In this document: one piece after another, positions 43,601 to 50,881 of the stretch | Layout of the letters: each line of letters begins with the position of its first letter | Position numbering within the stretch: position 1 is the first letter of the stretch | Assembly (NCBI RefSeq): GCF_003601985.1 | Contig: NZ_QZXA01000009.1 | Coordinates: forward strand, 124,001-188,000 | Source: Mesorhizobium jarvisii | GTDB lineage: Bacteria; Pseudomonadota; Alphaproteobacteria; Rhizobiales; Rhizobiaceae | Direction: 5' to 3' | DNA: 64,000 bases | The notes under the pieces: model-generated | What the model was told of the DNA's origin: nothing | What the model saw: the letters and a program-made list of their open reading frames with translations, nothing else | Database searches by the model: none | Program-made: the position numbers and the translations under genes

Positions 43601-44074
43601 GGCAAGGTCGACACCAGCAACTTCTTCATCGTCAACGAACCGAAGCTCGCCTCCATCGTCTCGACCACGCCGGCCGGCGACAACCGCAGCCTCAACCAGG
43701 CGGTCAAGGGCAATCTCGACACGTCGCGGGTCAAGTTCGAACGCGGTTATGCCGAGATCGAGAAAGGCAGCGGCTATCTGAAGCTGGCCAATGGCGTGCT
43801 GCGCGGTCCGCGCATCGGCACGACGTTCCAGGGCATCCTCTACGACCAGAACAACAATATGGACATGACCGGCACCTTCATGCCGGTCTATGGCCTCAAC
43901 CGCATCTTCGGCGAATTGCCCATCGTCGGCGCGCTGCTGGGCAACGGCCGCGACCGAGGCCTGATCGGCGTCACCTATCGGCTCAGGGGCAATGCCAACA
44001 AGCCGGTGCTCGACGTCAACCCGCTGTCGGTGATCGCGCCGGGCATATTCCGGTCGATCTTCGAATATCGATGA
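40694..44074 (+). CDS. Large AsmA-like/DUF3971 envelope protein (YhdP-related)
   Basis: I take GTG 40694, with GGAAG six bases upstream, as start, giving 1126 residues. A cytoplasmic head of about 40 residues is followed by one membrane helix (about 50-72) and a periplasmic domain of more than 1000 residues made of repeated short beta strands. The C-terminal G-T-F-M-P-V-Y-G-L-N-R-I-F motif is typical of AsmA-like proteins with DUF3971. YhdP, TamB and AsmA relatives form hydrophobic grooves that carry phospholipids between the membranes. It ends six bases from the tyrS stop, in convergent orientation. Confidence 0.87.
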   Translation: MDQEQPQHEKIRFRRDEITDLGALPSACRVPPLGQASIGRGFRILSRVFAGMVAFMVLAAVVVYLVGASGVGSERLRAEAETAIEKLAGVDVNVAVGPARITLDSSSFVALQVSDVSLRTSDDKPMADAGRVRFGMRLIPLLWGEVRLTSARISDAHIVVAAMPSGGDWTAQLRNEDGLVDPERLSDALFGNIHRALDAVREDSMRRIDLSNVEFLLPDAGAIKLVKIADATVLQSGPGAVEFSSEADVDGRKVTVAASATRDVAAHRVTALNASVDLVSADETAAGAGKLGAIALKLTGAEGSGTNESRLTASLSSAGSVLDLGTRGLLPADVDVDATLVHGSNKIQVDRLLLKTGRSSFNFGGSIGPKPATGAAGEEPSYRYDLTSDGSTLAPSESPEPALTFLARIAGVYQTKSHKLVAEQIAVRSAASGEVLGTAAVAFVDGKAPGVNLALNVHDMPVSHVKQLWPWFSARNARLWVLDNLFGGRVVDADLQFQVVPDRLGNGVPLSAEEVFGRFQIEGSRFDTAGRIPPIRDAVGVVAFHGNDVDISLSSGTVYMPSGRTVAASNGTLAVKAANRPPVIGALDIDVEGEAPAVAELASYEPINAMRHVGFLPEDLSGSVTGHVRADIPLQSGVDTSKLDWLVSLDYTGLSLAKPFEGQTVTDADGSITVDPEKAVISAKAALNGIPAELDLIEPLADNGPARSRKVAMVLDDKVRAAAMPGLTPLLGGTVKVAIDKSGDGNQNVSADLTNARLDIPWAGWSKGAGVPANVTFVMTKAGDTTTLSDFSLDGKTFSIDGSIVLINGALSSAKFGKVTLNRGDDVAISVKRSGKGYAVDINGNALDARSLIKQFTSDVDTATKTTGTDNISVSADVEQLTGFHDEQLSNLKLDYSAAGSRVNGLKVSATASSGAAITISNTTGDGRRSLNVKSADAGAILRFLNVYEHMEGGSIMLALTGAGDGPMKGKVDTSNFFIVNEPKLASIVSTTPAGDNRSLNQAVKGNLDTSRVKFERGYAEIEKGSGYLKLANGVLRGPRIGTTFQGILYDQNNNMDMTGTFMPVYGLNRIFGELPIVGALLGNGRDRGLIGVTYRLRGNANKPVLDVNPLSVIAPGIFRSIFEYR

Positions 44075-44080
44075 ACGGCC

Positions 44081-45334
44081 TCAGGCCGGCCGCACCAGAA
44101 CGTGTTTTTTCTTGCCCAATGAGAGCTTTACGACGTTTTCCGGACTCAAATCCTGTAGCGTGACCATACGGCGGTCGTCATTGACCGTCTGGTCGTTGAT
44201 GCGAACCGCTCCGCCTTGGATGTGGCGCCGCGCCTCGCCATTGGACGAAGCCAGCCCGGCCGTGACCAGCAGCGACAGGATGCCGATGCCGGCTTCGAGT
44301 GCTGCCTTGTCGGCCCCGACGGTCGGCAATGTGTCGGCGAGCGCCCCTTCCTCGAACGTCTTGCGCGCGGTTTCCTCGGCCTGGTTTGCCGCCTCGCGGC
44401 CGTGGACGATCGCAGTCGTCTCCGTGGCCAGGATCTTTTTGGCCTCGTTGATCTCGGAGCCGCCAAGCGCGGCCAGGCGCGCGATCTCGTCGAGCGGCAG
44501 GCGGGTGAATATCTTCAGGAAGCGCTCGACATCGGCATCCTCGGTGTTGCGCCAGTACTGCCAGAAATCATAGGGCGAGAAGAGGTCGCCGTTGAGCCAG
44601 ACCGCACCCTTTGCCGACTTGCCCATCTTGGCGCCTGACGATGTCGTGAGCAGCGGCGTGGTCAGGGCGTAAAGCTGCGGCGTGCCCATGCGATGGCCGA
44701 GATCGACGCCATTGATGATGTTGCCCCACTGGTCCGATCCGCCCATCTGCAGGCGGCAGTTCTGGCGCCGGGCGAGCTCGACGAAATCGTAGCCCTGCAG
44801 GATCATGTAGTTGAATTCGAGGAACGACAACGACTGCTCACGGTCGAGCCTGAGCTTGACGCTGTCGAAGGTCAGCATGCGGTTGACGGAGAAATGCCGG
44901 CCGACGTCGCGCAGGAACTCGACATAGTTGAGCTTCATCAGCCAGTCGGCATTGTTGACCATGATGGCGTCGTTCGGGCCGTCGCCGAAGCGCAGGATGC
45001 GGCCGAAGATGCGCTTGATGCCTTCGATGTTGGTGGCGATCGCCTCGGGCGTCAAAAGGCTGCGCTGGTCGTCGCGGAAGGACGGGTCGCCGATCATCGA
45101 CGTGCCGCCGCCCATCAGTGCGATCGGACGGTGTCCGGTTTCCTGCAGCCAGTAAAGCATGGTCGCCGAGATCAGATTGCCGATATGCAGGCTGGTGGCG
45201 GTGGCGTCGTAGCCGACATAGGCGGTGACCGTTTCCTTGGCGAAAAGCTCGTCGAGGCCGGTCTCATCCGAAATCTGGTGGATGAAGCCGCGCTCGCTCA
45301 TCGTGCGCAGGAAATCGGATTTGAAGGCAGGCAT
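44081..45334 (-). CDS. tyrS: Tyrosyl-tRNA synthetase
   Basis: From ATG 45334, which follows GGGAAAGAAAA, the protein has 417 residues. It has the class I motifs S-L-H-I-G-N (about 48-53) and K-M-G-K-S (a KMSKS variant), the tyrosine-binding region Q-G-Y-D-F and Q-M-G-G-S-D-Q-W-G-N, and a C-terminal S4 RNA-binding domain (I-Q-G-G-A-V-R-I-N). It charges tRNA-Tyr. A longer upstream reading runs into the repeat region and is not likely. Confidence 0.96.
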   Translation of the reverse strand: MPAFKSDFLRTMSERGFIHQISDETGLDELFAKETVTAYVGYDATATSLHIGNLISATMLYWLQETGHRPIALMGGGTSMIGDPSFRDDQRSLLTPEAIATNIEGIKRIFGRILRFGDGPNDAIMVNNADWLMKLNYVEFLRDVGRHFSVNRMLTFDSVKLRLDREQSLSFLEFNYMILQGYDFVELARRQNCRLQMGGSDQWGNIINGVDLGHRMGTPQLYALTTPLLTTSSGAKMGKSAKGAVWLNGDLFSPYDFWQYWRNTEDADVERFLKIFTRLPLDEIARLAALGGSEINEAKKILATETTAIVHGREAANQAEETARKTFEEGALADTLPTVGADKAALEAGIGILSLLVTAGLASSNGEARRHIQGGAVRINDQTVNDDRRMVTLQDLSPENVVKLSLGKKKHVLVRPA

Positions 45335-45405
45335 GTTTTCTTTCCCGAAAGCGTCCGCCCGGTCCGGCGGGGGCATATGTGAACGGGCGCGTTTAGCATC
45401 CAAGC

Positions 45406-45493
45406 GCGATCAGCAAAAGTGGAATCCGGTTTTGCGTCAGATCGCGCGCCAACCGGGAGGTTGCGATCAGCAAAAGTGGAATCCGGTCTTGCG
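45406..45493. repeat. Two direct copies of a 31-base intergenic repeat
   Basis: The sequence beginning GCGATCAGCAAAAGTGGAAT and ending with TTGCG occurs at 45406-45436 and 45463-45493, with one difference, at a 57-base spacing upstream of tyrS. Similar 'AAAAGTGGAATCCGG' repeats are familiar in mesorhizobial intergenic regions. The region 45335-45668 has no protein gene. Confidence 0.75.
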
Positions 45494-45668
45494 CCGGATT
45501 GCCTCTGCGCCAAGGATCATGAGTTCCTGACGATCACCGGTTGTTGAAACGGTGCATCGCGCCTTACGGCACGAATGCTTGCTTCATCGTTTCGGCTGGC
45601 GTAATGAGGCGCCGCGCCAAAGGTTCTTGCAGCCCACGACCTCGAGCGGCACCGCACGGCATCCATCA

Positions 45669-46436
45669 ATGCCACATTCGACGACAGAGCCCCGACGCGA
45701 CATGCCGGACGCATTGATATCCATCGTCATTCCTTGCAGGAACGAGGCGGCAAACCTGCCGCTCTTGATCGACGAGATCGAGGCGGCGATGGCCGGGCGC
45801 GACTTCGAACTGATCATCGTCAATGACGGCTCGACCGACGAGACGGCTGCCGTGCTTACCGAACAGGCGGCGCTTCGTTCCTTTCCGGTGCGGGAACTGC
45901 GGCACCAGAAATCCGCCGGCCAGAGCCTTTCCGTGCGCTCGGGCGCCTGGGCGGCTCGCGGCGGCATCGTCGCCACCATCGACGGCGACGGCCAGAACGA
46001 TCCGCAATACATTCCGGTGCTGGTCGACGCCCTGCGGCAGGCCGGGCCGGATTTCGGCGCCGCCCAGGGGCAGCGCCTCAAGCGCCGCGACAGCAAGGTC
46101 AAGCAACTGGCGTCGCGCTTCGCCAACTGGCTGAGAAACGCCATCCTGCATGACGAGACCCGCGACACCGGCTGCGGCCTGAAGGCGGTTCACACCGACA
46201 TCCTGCGCAAACTGCCGTTCTTCGACGGCACCCATCGCTTCGTCCCGGCCCTGGTCATCCAGGAAGGCTATCGCGTCGTGCATTGCGATGTCGTGGATCG
46301 CTCGCGCCGGCACGGCAAGTCGAATTACGGCATTTTCGACCGCGGCCTGCAGGGCGCGCTCGATCTCGGCGGTGTCTGGTGGCTGCGCCGCAGGCGCCGC
46401 AGAATGCCAAAAGTAGAGGAAATCAAGCGTGTTTAA
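45669..46436 (+). CDS. GT2 glycosyltransferase, polyprenyl-phosphate sugar synthase type
   Basis: Taken from ATG 45669 the protein has 255 residues; ATG 45702 is also possible, since neither start has a strong ribosome site. It has the GT-A fold motifs I-V-I-P-C-R-N-E, V-N-D-G-S-T-D-E and D-G-D-G-Q-N-D-P, and a C-terminal G-K-S-N-Y-G segment seen in dolichol-phosphate mannose and ArnC/RgtE-like synthases. It has no membrane helix pair, unlike ArnC. It probably makes the lipid-linked sugar for the GT39 enzyme at 46803. The next gene overlaps it by eight bases. Confidence 0.85.
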   Translation: MPHSTTEPRRDMPDALISIVIPCRNEAANLPLLIDEIEAAMAGRDFELIIVNDGSTDETAAVLTEQAALRSFPVRELRHQKSAGQSLSVRSGAWAARGGIVATIDGDGQNDPQYIPVLVDALRQAGPDFGAAQGQRLKRRDSKVKQLASRFANWLRNAILHDETRDTGCGLKAVHTDILRKLPFFDGTHRFVPALVIQEGYRVVHCDVVDRSRRHGKSNYGIFDRGLQGALDLGGVWWLRRRRRRMPKVEEIKRV

Positions 46437-46761
46437 CGTGCTTCAGGAACTGGGGACCTGGCTTCACCAGGTTTTCATCAAGCAATTCGATGCGTGGATC
46501 CTGCTCGGCTTCGTTGCGCAGTTCTTCTTCACCATGCGCTTCGTCGTACAATGGCTGGCTTCGGAAAAGGCCAAGCGCAGCGTCGTGCCGGTGGCCTTCT
46601 GGTTCTTCTCCCTGTTCGGCGGCGGCCTGCTTCTGATCTATGCCATCCAGCGCCAGGATCCGGTCTTCATCGCCGGCCAGGCCATGGGCATGTTCATCTA
46701 TATCAGAAATCTCTGGCTGATCGCCAATGAGCGCAAGGCGGCGATGACCAAGGTCGATTGA
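46429..46761 (+). CDS. Small LAB_N (lipid-A-disaccharide synthase N-terminal-like) membrane protein
   Basis: This 110-residue membrane protein starts at GTG 46429 inside the last codons of the GT2 gene. It has three hydrophobic segments and the family motif F-T-M-R-F-V-V-Q-W-L-A-S-E, with S-V-V-P-V-A-F-W-F-F-S-L-F-G-G. Such proteins accompany GT2/GT39 pairs that add sugars to lipid A or LPS core; the RgtF protein of Rhizobium is of this kind. It may help flip or hand over the lipid-linked sugar. Confidence 0.82.
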   Translation: MFNVLQELGTWLHQVFIKQFDAWILLGFVAQFFFTMRFVVQWLASEKAKRSVVPVAFWFFSLFGGGLLLIYAIQRQDPVFIAGQAMGMFIYIRNLWLIANERKAAMTKVD

Positions 46762-46802
46762 GCGGCCCGTCACTGCGAGAAAATGGTTAGAGAGGCTGAT
46801 GC

Positions 46803-48452
46803 ATGGCGCTGAACAGGAACTACATTTTTCTCTTCCTGTTCAGCCTGGCGATGACGCTTTCGGGGCTGGCATCGCTGCCGCCGATCGACCGTGACGAGTC
46901 GCGCTTCGTTCAGGCGACCAAGCAGATGGCCGAGAGCGGCGACTATGTCGACATCCGCTTCCAGGAGGCCTCGCGCTACCAGAAGCCGATCGGCATTTAC
47001 TGGCTGCAGTCGGCGGCGGTGACGCTGAGCGGCAAAGGCGCCGAGGCGCCGATCTGGGTCTATCGCACGATCTCGGCACTGGGCATTGCCATCGCGGTGC
47101 TGGCGATCGCCTGGACGGGAACCAATCTTTTCGGCGCCAATGCCGGCATCGCCGCCGGCCTGGTGATGGCGGCGATCTTCGCCACGGCCTTCGAGGGGCG
47201 CGACGCGAAGACCGATGCGATGCTGCTGGCCTGCTGCGTGGCGGCGCAAGGCGCGCTGGCGCAGATCTATTTCGCGTCGCGCCGCAATGAACCGGTCGCC
47301 GGTCATCTCTGGTGGATTTTCTGGATCGCGCAAGGCGCGGCGATCCTCATTAAGGGGCCGATTGCGCCGCTGTTGTCGGCGCTGACCATCGCGGTGCTGT
47401 TCGCGTTCGAACGTGACGGTCGCTGGCTGGCGAAGCTCAGGGTCGGACGCGGCCTGTTGCTCGTCGTGGTCATCGCACTACCCTGGCTTGCCGCGATCAC
47501 CTGGAAAAGCCATGGCGCCTTCCTGCAGCAAGCCGTCGGCAAGGACATGCTCGGCAAGGTCGCGTCGGGCGAGGAATCACACGGCCTGCCCCCTGGTTTT
47601 TACATGCTGACCTATTCGCTGTTCATGTGGCCTTTCGGGCTGATCGCGGTCGGCGCCGGCCTCCAGGCCCTCAACCGTATGCGCGACGATGTCAGGCTGC
47701 GCTTCTGCCTCGCTTGGTACATCCCGTTCTGGCTGGTGTTCGAGCTGATCCCGACCAAGCTGCCGCATTATGTGCTGCCGGCCTATCCCGGCATGGCTCT
47801 GCTGATCGGCTGGCTGCTGATGTTGCAGCCTGAGGACGCCAATGCACCGCTCAAGCGCTGGCAGCAATGGCTGTGGTGGTCGACCGCATTTGGTCTCGTC
47901 GTGGTCAGCCTCGGCCTGGCGGCGGTCTGCATTGGAGCGCCGATCTATCTCACCCACAGCTTCTCCTGGTGGAGCATACCGGCGGCCGCCGCCGCACTGG
48001 GCACGGGCTATTTTGCCTTTTCGCGGCAGTTGCAGGTGCCGCTGCCCCGCATCGGAGCCACCGCCGCCTGTGCCGGCATCACCTATGCCCTGCTGTTCGG
48101 CGTCATCGCCCCATCGCTGAAGCCGATCTGGCTGAGCCCGGCGATCAAGCAGGCGGTGCTTGCCAACAAGCCTTGCGCCACGACGGTGCTGGCCTCGGCG
48201 CGTTATCAGGAGCCGAGCCTGGTGTTCCTGGTCGGCACCAAAACGGTGCTGACCGATGTCGGCGGCGTGGCACAGCATCTGCTTGCCGATCCTGCCTGCG
48301 CGCTGGGGCTGGCGCCGATCGAGGACGAGCAGAAACTGAATGGCATGCTGTCGGTGCAAGGCAAATCGATGAACCGGGTCGCGGAAGTTGATGGCCTCAA
48401 CTATTCGTCGGGAGACAAATTGTCGCTCGGCCTCTATCGTGTGGCCCCATGA
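46803..48452 (+). CDS. GT39/ArnT-like membrane glycosyltransferase
   Basis: This 549-residue protein has about eleven or twelve membrane helices. The first periplasmic loop carries P-P-I-D-R-D-E-S-R-F, the acidic catalytic motif of ArnT and Rgt enzymes that use polyprenyl-phosphate sugars. A C-terminal soluble domain of about 120 residues is present as in ArnT. It follows the GT2 and LAB_N genes, so it most likely transfers their lipid-linked sugar to lipid A or LPS core. In rhizobia the sugar is often galacturonic acid; here this is inferred. Confidence 0.86.
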   Translation: MALNRNYIFLFLFSLAMTLSGLASLPPIDRDESRFVQATKQMAESGDYVDIRFQEASRYQKPIGIYWLQSAAVTLSGKGAEAPIWVYRTISALGIAIAVLAIAWTGTNLFGANAGIAAGLVMAAIFATAFEGRDAKTDAMLLACCVAAQGALAQIYFASRRNEPVAGHLWWIFWIAQGAAILIKGPIAPLLSALTIAVLFAFERDGRWLAKLRVGRGLLLVVVIALPWLAAITWKSHGAFLQQAVGKDMLGKVASGEESHGLPPGFYMLTYSLFMWPFGLIAVGAGLQALNRMRDDVRLRFCLAWYIPFWLVFELIPTKLPHYVLPAYPGMALLIGWLLMLQPEDANAPLKRWQQWLWWSTAFGLVVVSLGLAAVCIGAPIYLTHSFSWWSIPAAAAALGTGYFAFSRQLQVPLPRIGATAACAGITYALLFGVIAPSLKPIWLSPAIKQAVLANKPCATTVLASARYQEPSLVFLVGTKTVLTDVGGVAQHLLADPACALGLAPIEDEQKLNGMLSVQGKSMNRVAEVDGLNYSSGDKLSLGLYRVAP

Positions 48453-48497
48453 CGGCTCGTCGATGCCCATGACGGCAACAATGGGGTCGAATTCCCA

Positions 48498-49328
48498 ATG
48501 CTCGTAAAATCGCGCCCTACAGTTTCCGGTCGGCTCCTTGGGGTAGGGCGCCGATCCCTGAGCAATTTTCGCGACACCACGCAGATCGTCAGAAGGCGCT
48601 TTGCCGCTCGTCCCGCGCGCTACCCCAACATCGCATGGCCGGTCTGGCTCGTCGTTTGGGTGTTGCTGACGGCGGCGGCCTTTGTTCGCCTCGATACACC
48701 GGCAGGGATGGTCCACGGCCAATGGTCGGGAGCCGGGGTGGCTGAATTCCTGACCCAGTTCGCTCTCGGCGGCTGGTACCTGATCCCGTCGGCACTTTTG
48801 CTCGTTGGGGCCAATCTGACCGATTGGCGCAGCCTTTCACGGCGATCGCTGATGCTCGTCTACAACTGGACTTGCCTGGCTTTTCTGGTGCTGAGCGCCG
48901 TCGGCCTGTCGGGCCTGCTGGTCAATGTCCTGAAATATGCGATCGGCCGGGCCCGCCCGCTCTACTTCCAGGACTTTGGCGTGCTCGCCCTGCACCCCTT
49001 CGCCTTTGACGCGCGCTTCGCCGGTTTTCCATCCGGCCATGCCACGACGATGGGGGCGGTGTTCGGCGTTCTCCTGCTCTTGTTTCCGCGGCGTTGGTAC
49101 ATCGCCCTGGTGATCACCGCCTGCCTCGCCTCGACCAGGGTTTTCGTCGGCGCGCACTATCCGAGCGATACGGTGGCCGGCTTCGGCCTTGGCTGCACCT
49201 TCGCGCTGGCTTGCGGGCTGGTCTTTGCCCGGCTCGGCTTCATCTTCCGTCCGACGCCCTCAGGGTTGCCGGTCCGCAAGGCATCGTTCCGGCTGATTGC
49301 TCCGGAAAATAAGTCGTTGCCCGATTAA
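48498..49328 (+). CDS. PAP2 family membrane phosphatase
   Basis: This 276-residue protein has about six membrane helices and the three PAP2 signatures: K-Y-A-I-G-R-A-R-P, P-S-G-H and S-T-R-V-F-V-G-A-H-Y-P-S-D. LpxE and LpxF, which remove phosphates from lipid A, and undecaprenyl diphosphate phosphatases belong here. Its position 45 bases after the GT39 gene suggests a lipid A phosphatase acting in the same modification path. The exact substrate is open. It overlaps the PaiB-like stop by four bases in the convergent direction. Confidence 0.84.
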   Translation: MLVKSRPTVSGRLLGVGRRSLSNFRDTTQIVRRRFAARPARYPNIAWPVWLVVWVLLTAAAFVRLDTPAGMVHGQWSGAGVAEFLTQFALGGWYLIPSALLLVGANLTDWRSLSRRSLMLVYNWTCLAFLVLSAVGLSGLLVNVLKYAIGRARPLYFQDFGVLALHPFAFDARFAGFPSGHATTMGAVFGVLLLLFPRRWYIALVITACLASTRVFVGAHYPSDTVAGFGLGCTFALACGLVFARLGFIFRPTPSGLPVRKASFRLIAPENKSLPD

Positions 49329-49975
49329 TTGCTGTCCAGGCCGCCGTAGGACCTTACCAGGCGAGCCATGTCGGACGCGTCGGCGACTTCGCTTTCCAGC
49401 CCCTCCGCCACGCCGGCGCGATCGGCGACGGGGCGGTTCTGGCTGACCTTCCACTTGCCGTGGATCTCGCTGATCTCGATCTCCAGTCCGATGATGCCCT
49501 TGATCTGCGACTGGATGAAGGGCGGCGGCGCATCGGTCACCGCCCAGGGCGCCTCGCGGGCACCTTCCTGGGAAGCGGTCAGATCGCCGATCTGCCGCGC
49601 CAGCCACTCCTGGTCGTCGATTACCTTGGCCGCGCCGCGTACCTGCACGATGGCGTAGTTCCAGGTAGGCACCACCTTGCCGGTTTCGCGCTTGGTCTCG
49701 TACCAGGAAGGCGTCACATACGCGTCAGCGCCCTGGAAGACGATCAGCACGGGCGACGCCGGATTGTCGGCAATGAGGCGCCAGTGCGGGTTGGCCTTGG
49801 CCAGGTGAGCCCGCAGTCTCCCGTTCGGCGCCGCTGCGGCGTCGAGCAGGAAGGGAATGGCGTTGGCGACCGGGCCGTCAGGCCCGTTCGAGATCAGCAT
49901 GCCGAGCGGATGCGCCCTGATCAGTCCATGCAGCACGTCGGGCCGCGTTTCCTGGAAATGGGGAGGCTCGTACAT
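49325..49975 (-). CDS. FMN-binding negative transcriptional regulator, PaiB-like
   Basis: This 216-residue protein has the PaiB pattern: N-terminal M-Y-E-P-P-H-F, central P-S-W-Y-E-T-K-R-E-T-G-K-V-V-P-T-W-N-Y flavin-binding segment and C-terminal I-x-G-K-W-K-V-S-Q-N-R-P. Proteins of this group have a split-barrel FMN-binding fold, and Bacillus PaiB affects sporulation and degradative enzymes. Its role in rhizobia is not established. It lies 21 bases after the alpha/beta hydrolase gene. Confidence 0.88.
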   Translation of the reverse strand: MYEPPHFQETRPDVLHGLIRAHPLGMLISNGPDGPVANAIPFLLDAAAAPNGRLRAHLAKANPHWRLIADNPASPVLIVFQGADAYVTPSWYETKRETGKVVPTWNYAIVQVRGAAKVIDDQEWLARQIGDLTASQEGAREAPWAVTDAPPPFIQSQIKGIIGLEIEISEIHGKWKVSQNRPVADRAGVAEGLESEVADASDMARLVRSYGGLDSN

Positions 49976-49996
49976 CGGTGCTGGCGCCTTTCCTGC

Positions 49997-50671
49997 TTAT
50001 CTCAGCCGCTTGGGCCGCGGATCGGACAATTCGCCCGCCAGCCGGCGATCGAGATAGTCCGCGCATTCCTCGATCAAAAGATCGGCGTGGTTGGCGAAGA
50101 AGTGGTTGGCGCCGGGCAGGGTCTTCTGCGTGATGGTGATGCCCTTCTGCGTGTGCAGCTTGTCGACCAGGCCTTGCACATCCTTCGGCGGCGCCACCTT
50201 GTCGGCATCGCCATGGATGATCAGGCCCGATGACGGGCAAGGCGCCAGGAACGAGAAGTCATAGGTGTTGGGCTGCGGCGCGATCGATATGAAGCCCTCG
50301 ATCTCCGGCCGGCGCATCAAAAGCTGCATGCCGATCCACGAGCCGAATGAATAGCCGGCGACCCAGCAGCTCTTGGAATCCGGGTGCAGCGACTGGACCC
50401 AGTCGAGTGCGGCGGCGGCATCCGACAATTCGCCGGTGCCGTGGTCGAATTCGCCCTGGCTGCGGCCGATGCCGCGGAAATTGAAGCGCAGCGTGGTGAA
50501 ATCGCGCTTCTGGAACATATAGAAGAGGTCGTAGACGATCTTGTTGTTCATCGTGCCGCCGAACTGCGGATGGGGATGCAAGACGATGGCGATCGGCGCG
50601 CTCTTTTCCTTGGAGGGCTGGTAGCGCCCCTCCAGGCGGCCGGCCGGACCGGTGAAAATGACCTCAGGCAT
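49997..50671 (-). CDS. Alpha/beta hydrolase, small serine hydrolase group
   Basis: From ATG 50671, with GGAG nine bases upstream, the protein has 224 residues. It shows H-P-H-P-Q-F-G-G-T-M-N-N near the N-terminus, F-N-F-R-G-I-G-R-S-Q-G, the nucleophile elbow G-Y-S-F-G-S-W with catalytic Ser, D-A-D-K-V-A and His in G-A-N-H-F-F. This group is widespread in alphaproteobacteria, with no defined substrate. A GTG 12 bases upstream is a less likely start. It is divergent from the suf operon. Confidence 0.85.
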   Translation of the reverse strand: MPEVIFTGPAGRLEGRYQPSKEKSAPIAIVLHPHPQFGGTMNNKIVYDLFYMFQKRDFTTLRFNFRGIGRSQGEFDHGTGELSDAAAALDWVQSLHPDSKSCWVAGYSFGSWIGMQLLMRRPEIEGFISIAPQPNTYDFSFLAPCPSSGLIIHGDADKVAPPKDVQGLVDKLHTQKGITITQKTLPGANHFFANHADLLIEECADYLDRRLAGELSDPRPKRLR

Positions 50672-50763
50672 GAAATACTCCACTTGGGTAATACGAATGC
50701 GCGGCGCCCGGAACGAGTCTTCCTCTGGCCTTGACGCAGGGCGAGCGTCTTCTTAGAAGCTAG

Positions 50764-50780
50764 TTTAGAACTATTCAAAA
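50764..50780 (+). promoter_or_regulatory. Iron control element (Irr box) upstream of suf operon
   Basis: TTTAGAACTATTCAAAA matches the rhizobial ICE consensus TTTAGAA-N3-TTCTAAA with one mismatch, 102 bases before the first suf gene. A perfect short palindrome CTTCTTAGAAG lies at 50749-50759. The suf operons of Agrobacterium and relatives are iron-controlled by Irr and RirA. Confidence 0.72.
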
Positions 50781-50881
50781 CTGAGTGACCAGACGTCGAG
50801 CCCGGCCACCCGCGCCGCAAGCCGCGTAAATAGGACGGCTCGCCTTGGAATTTCAAGGAAATAACGCCATACGACGACCGA

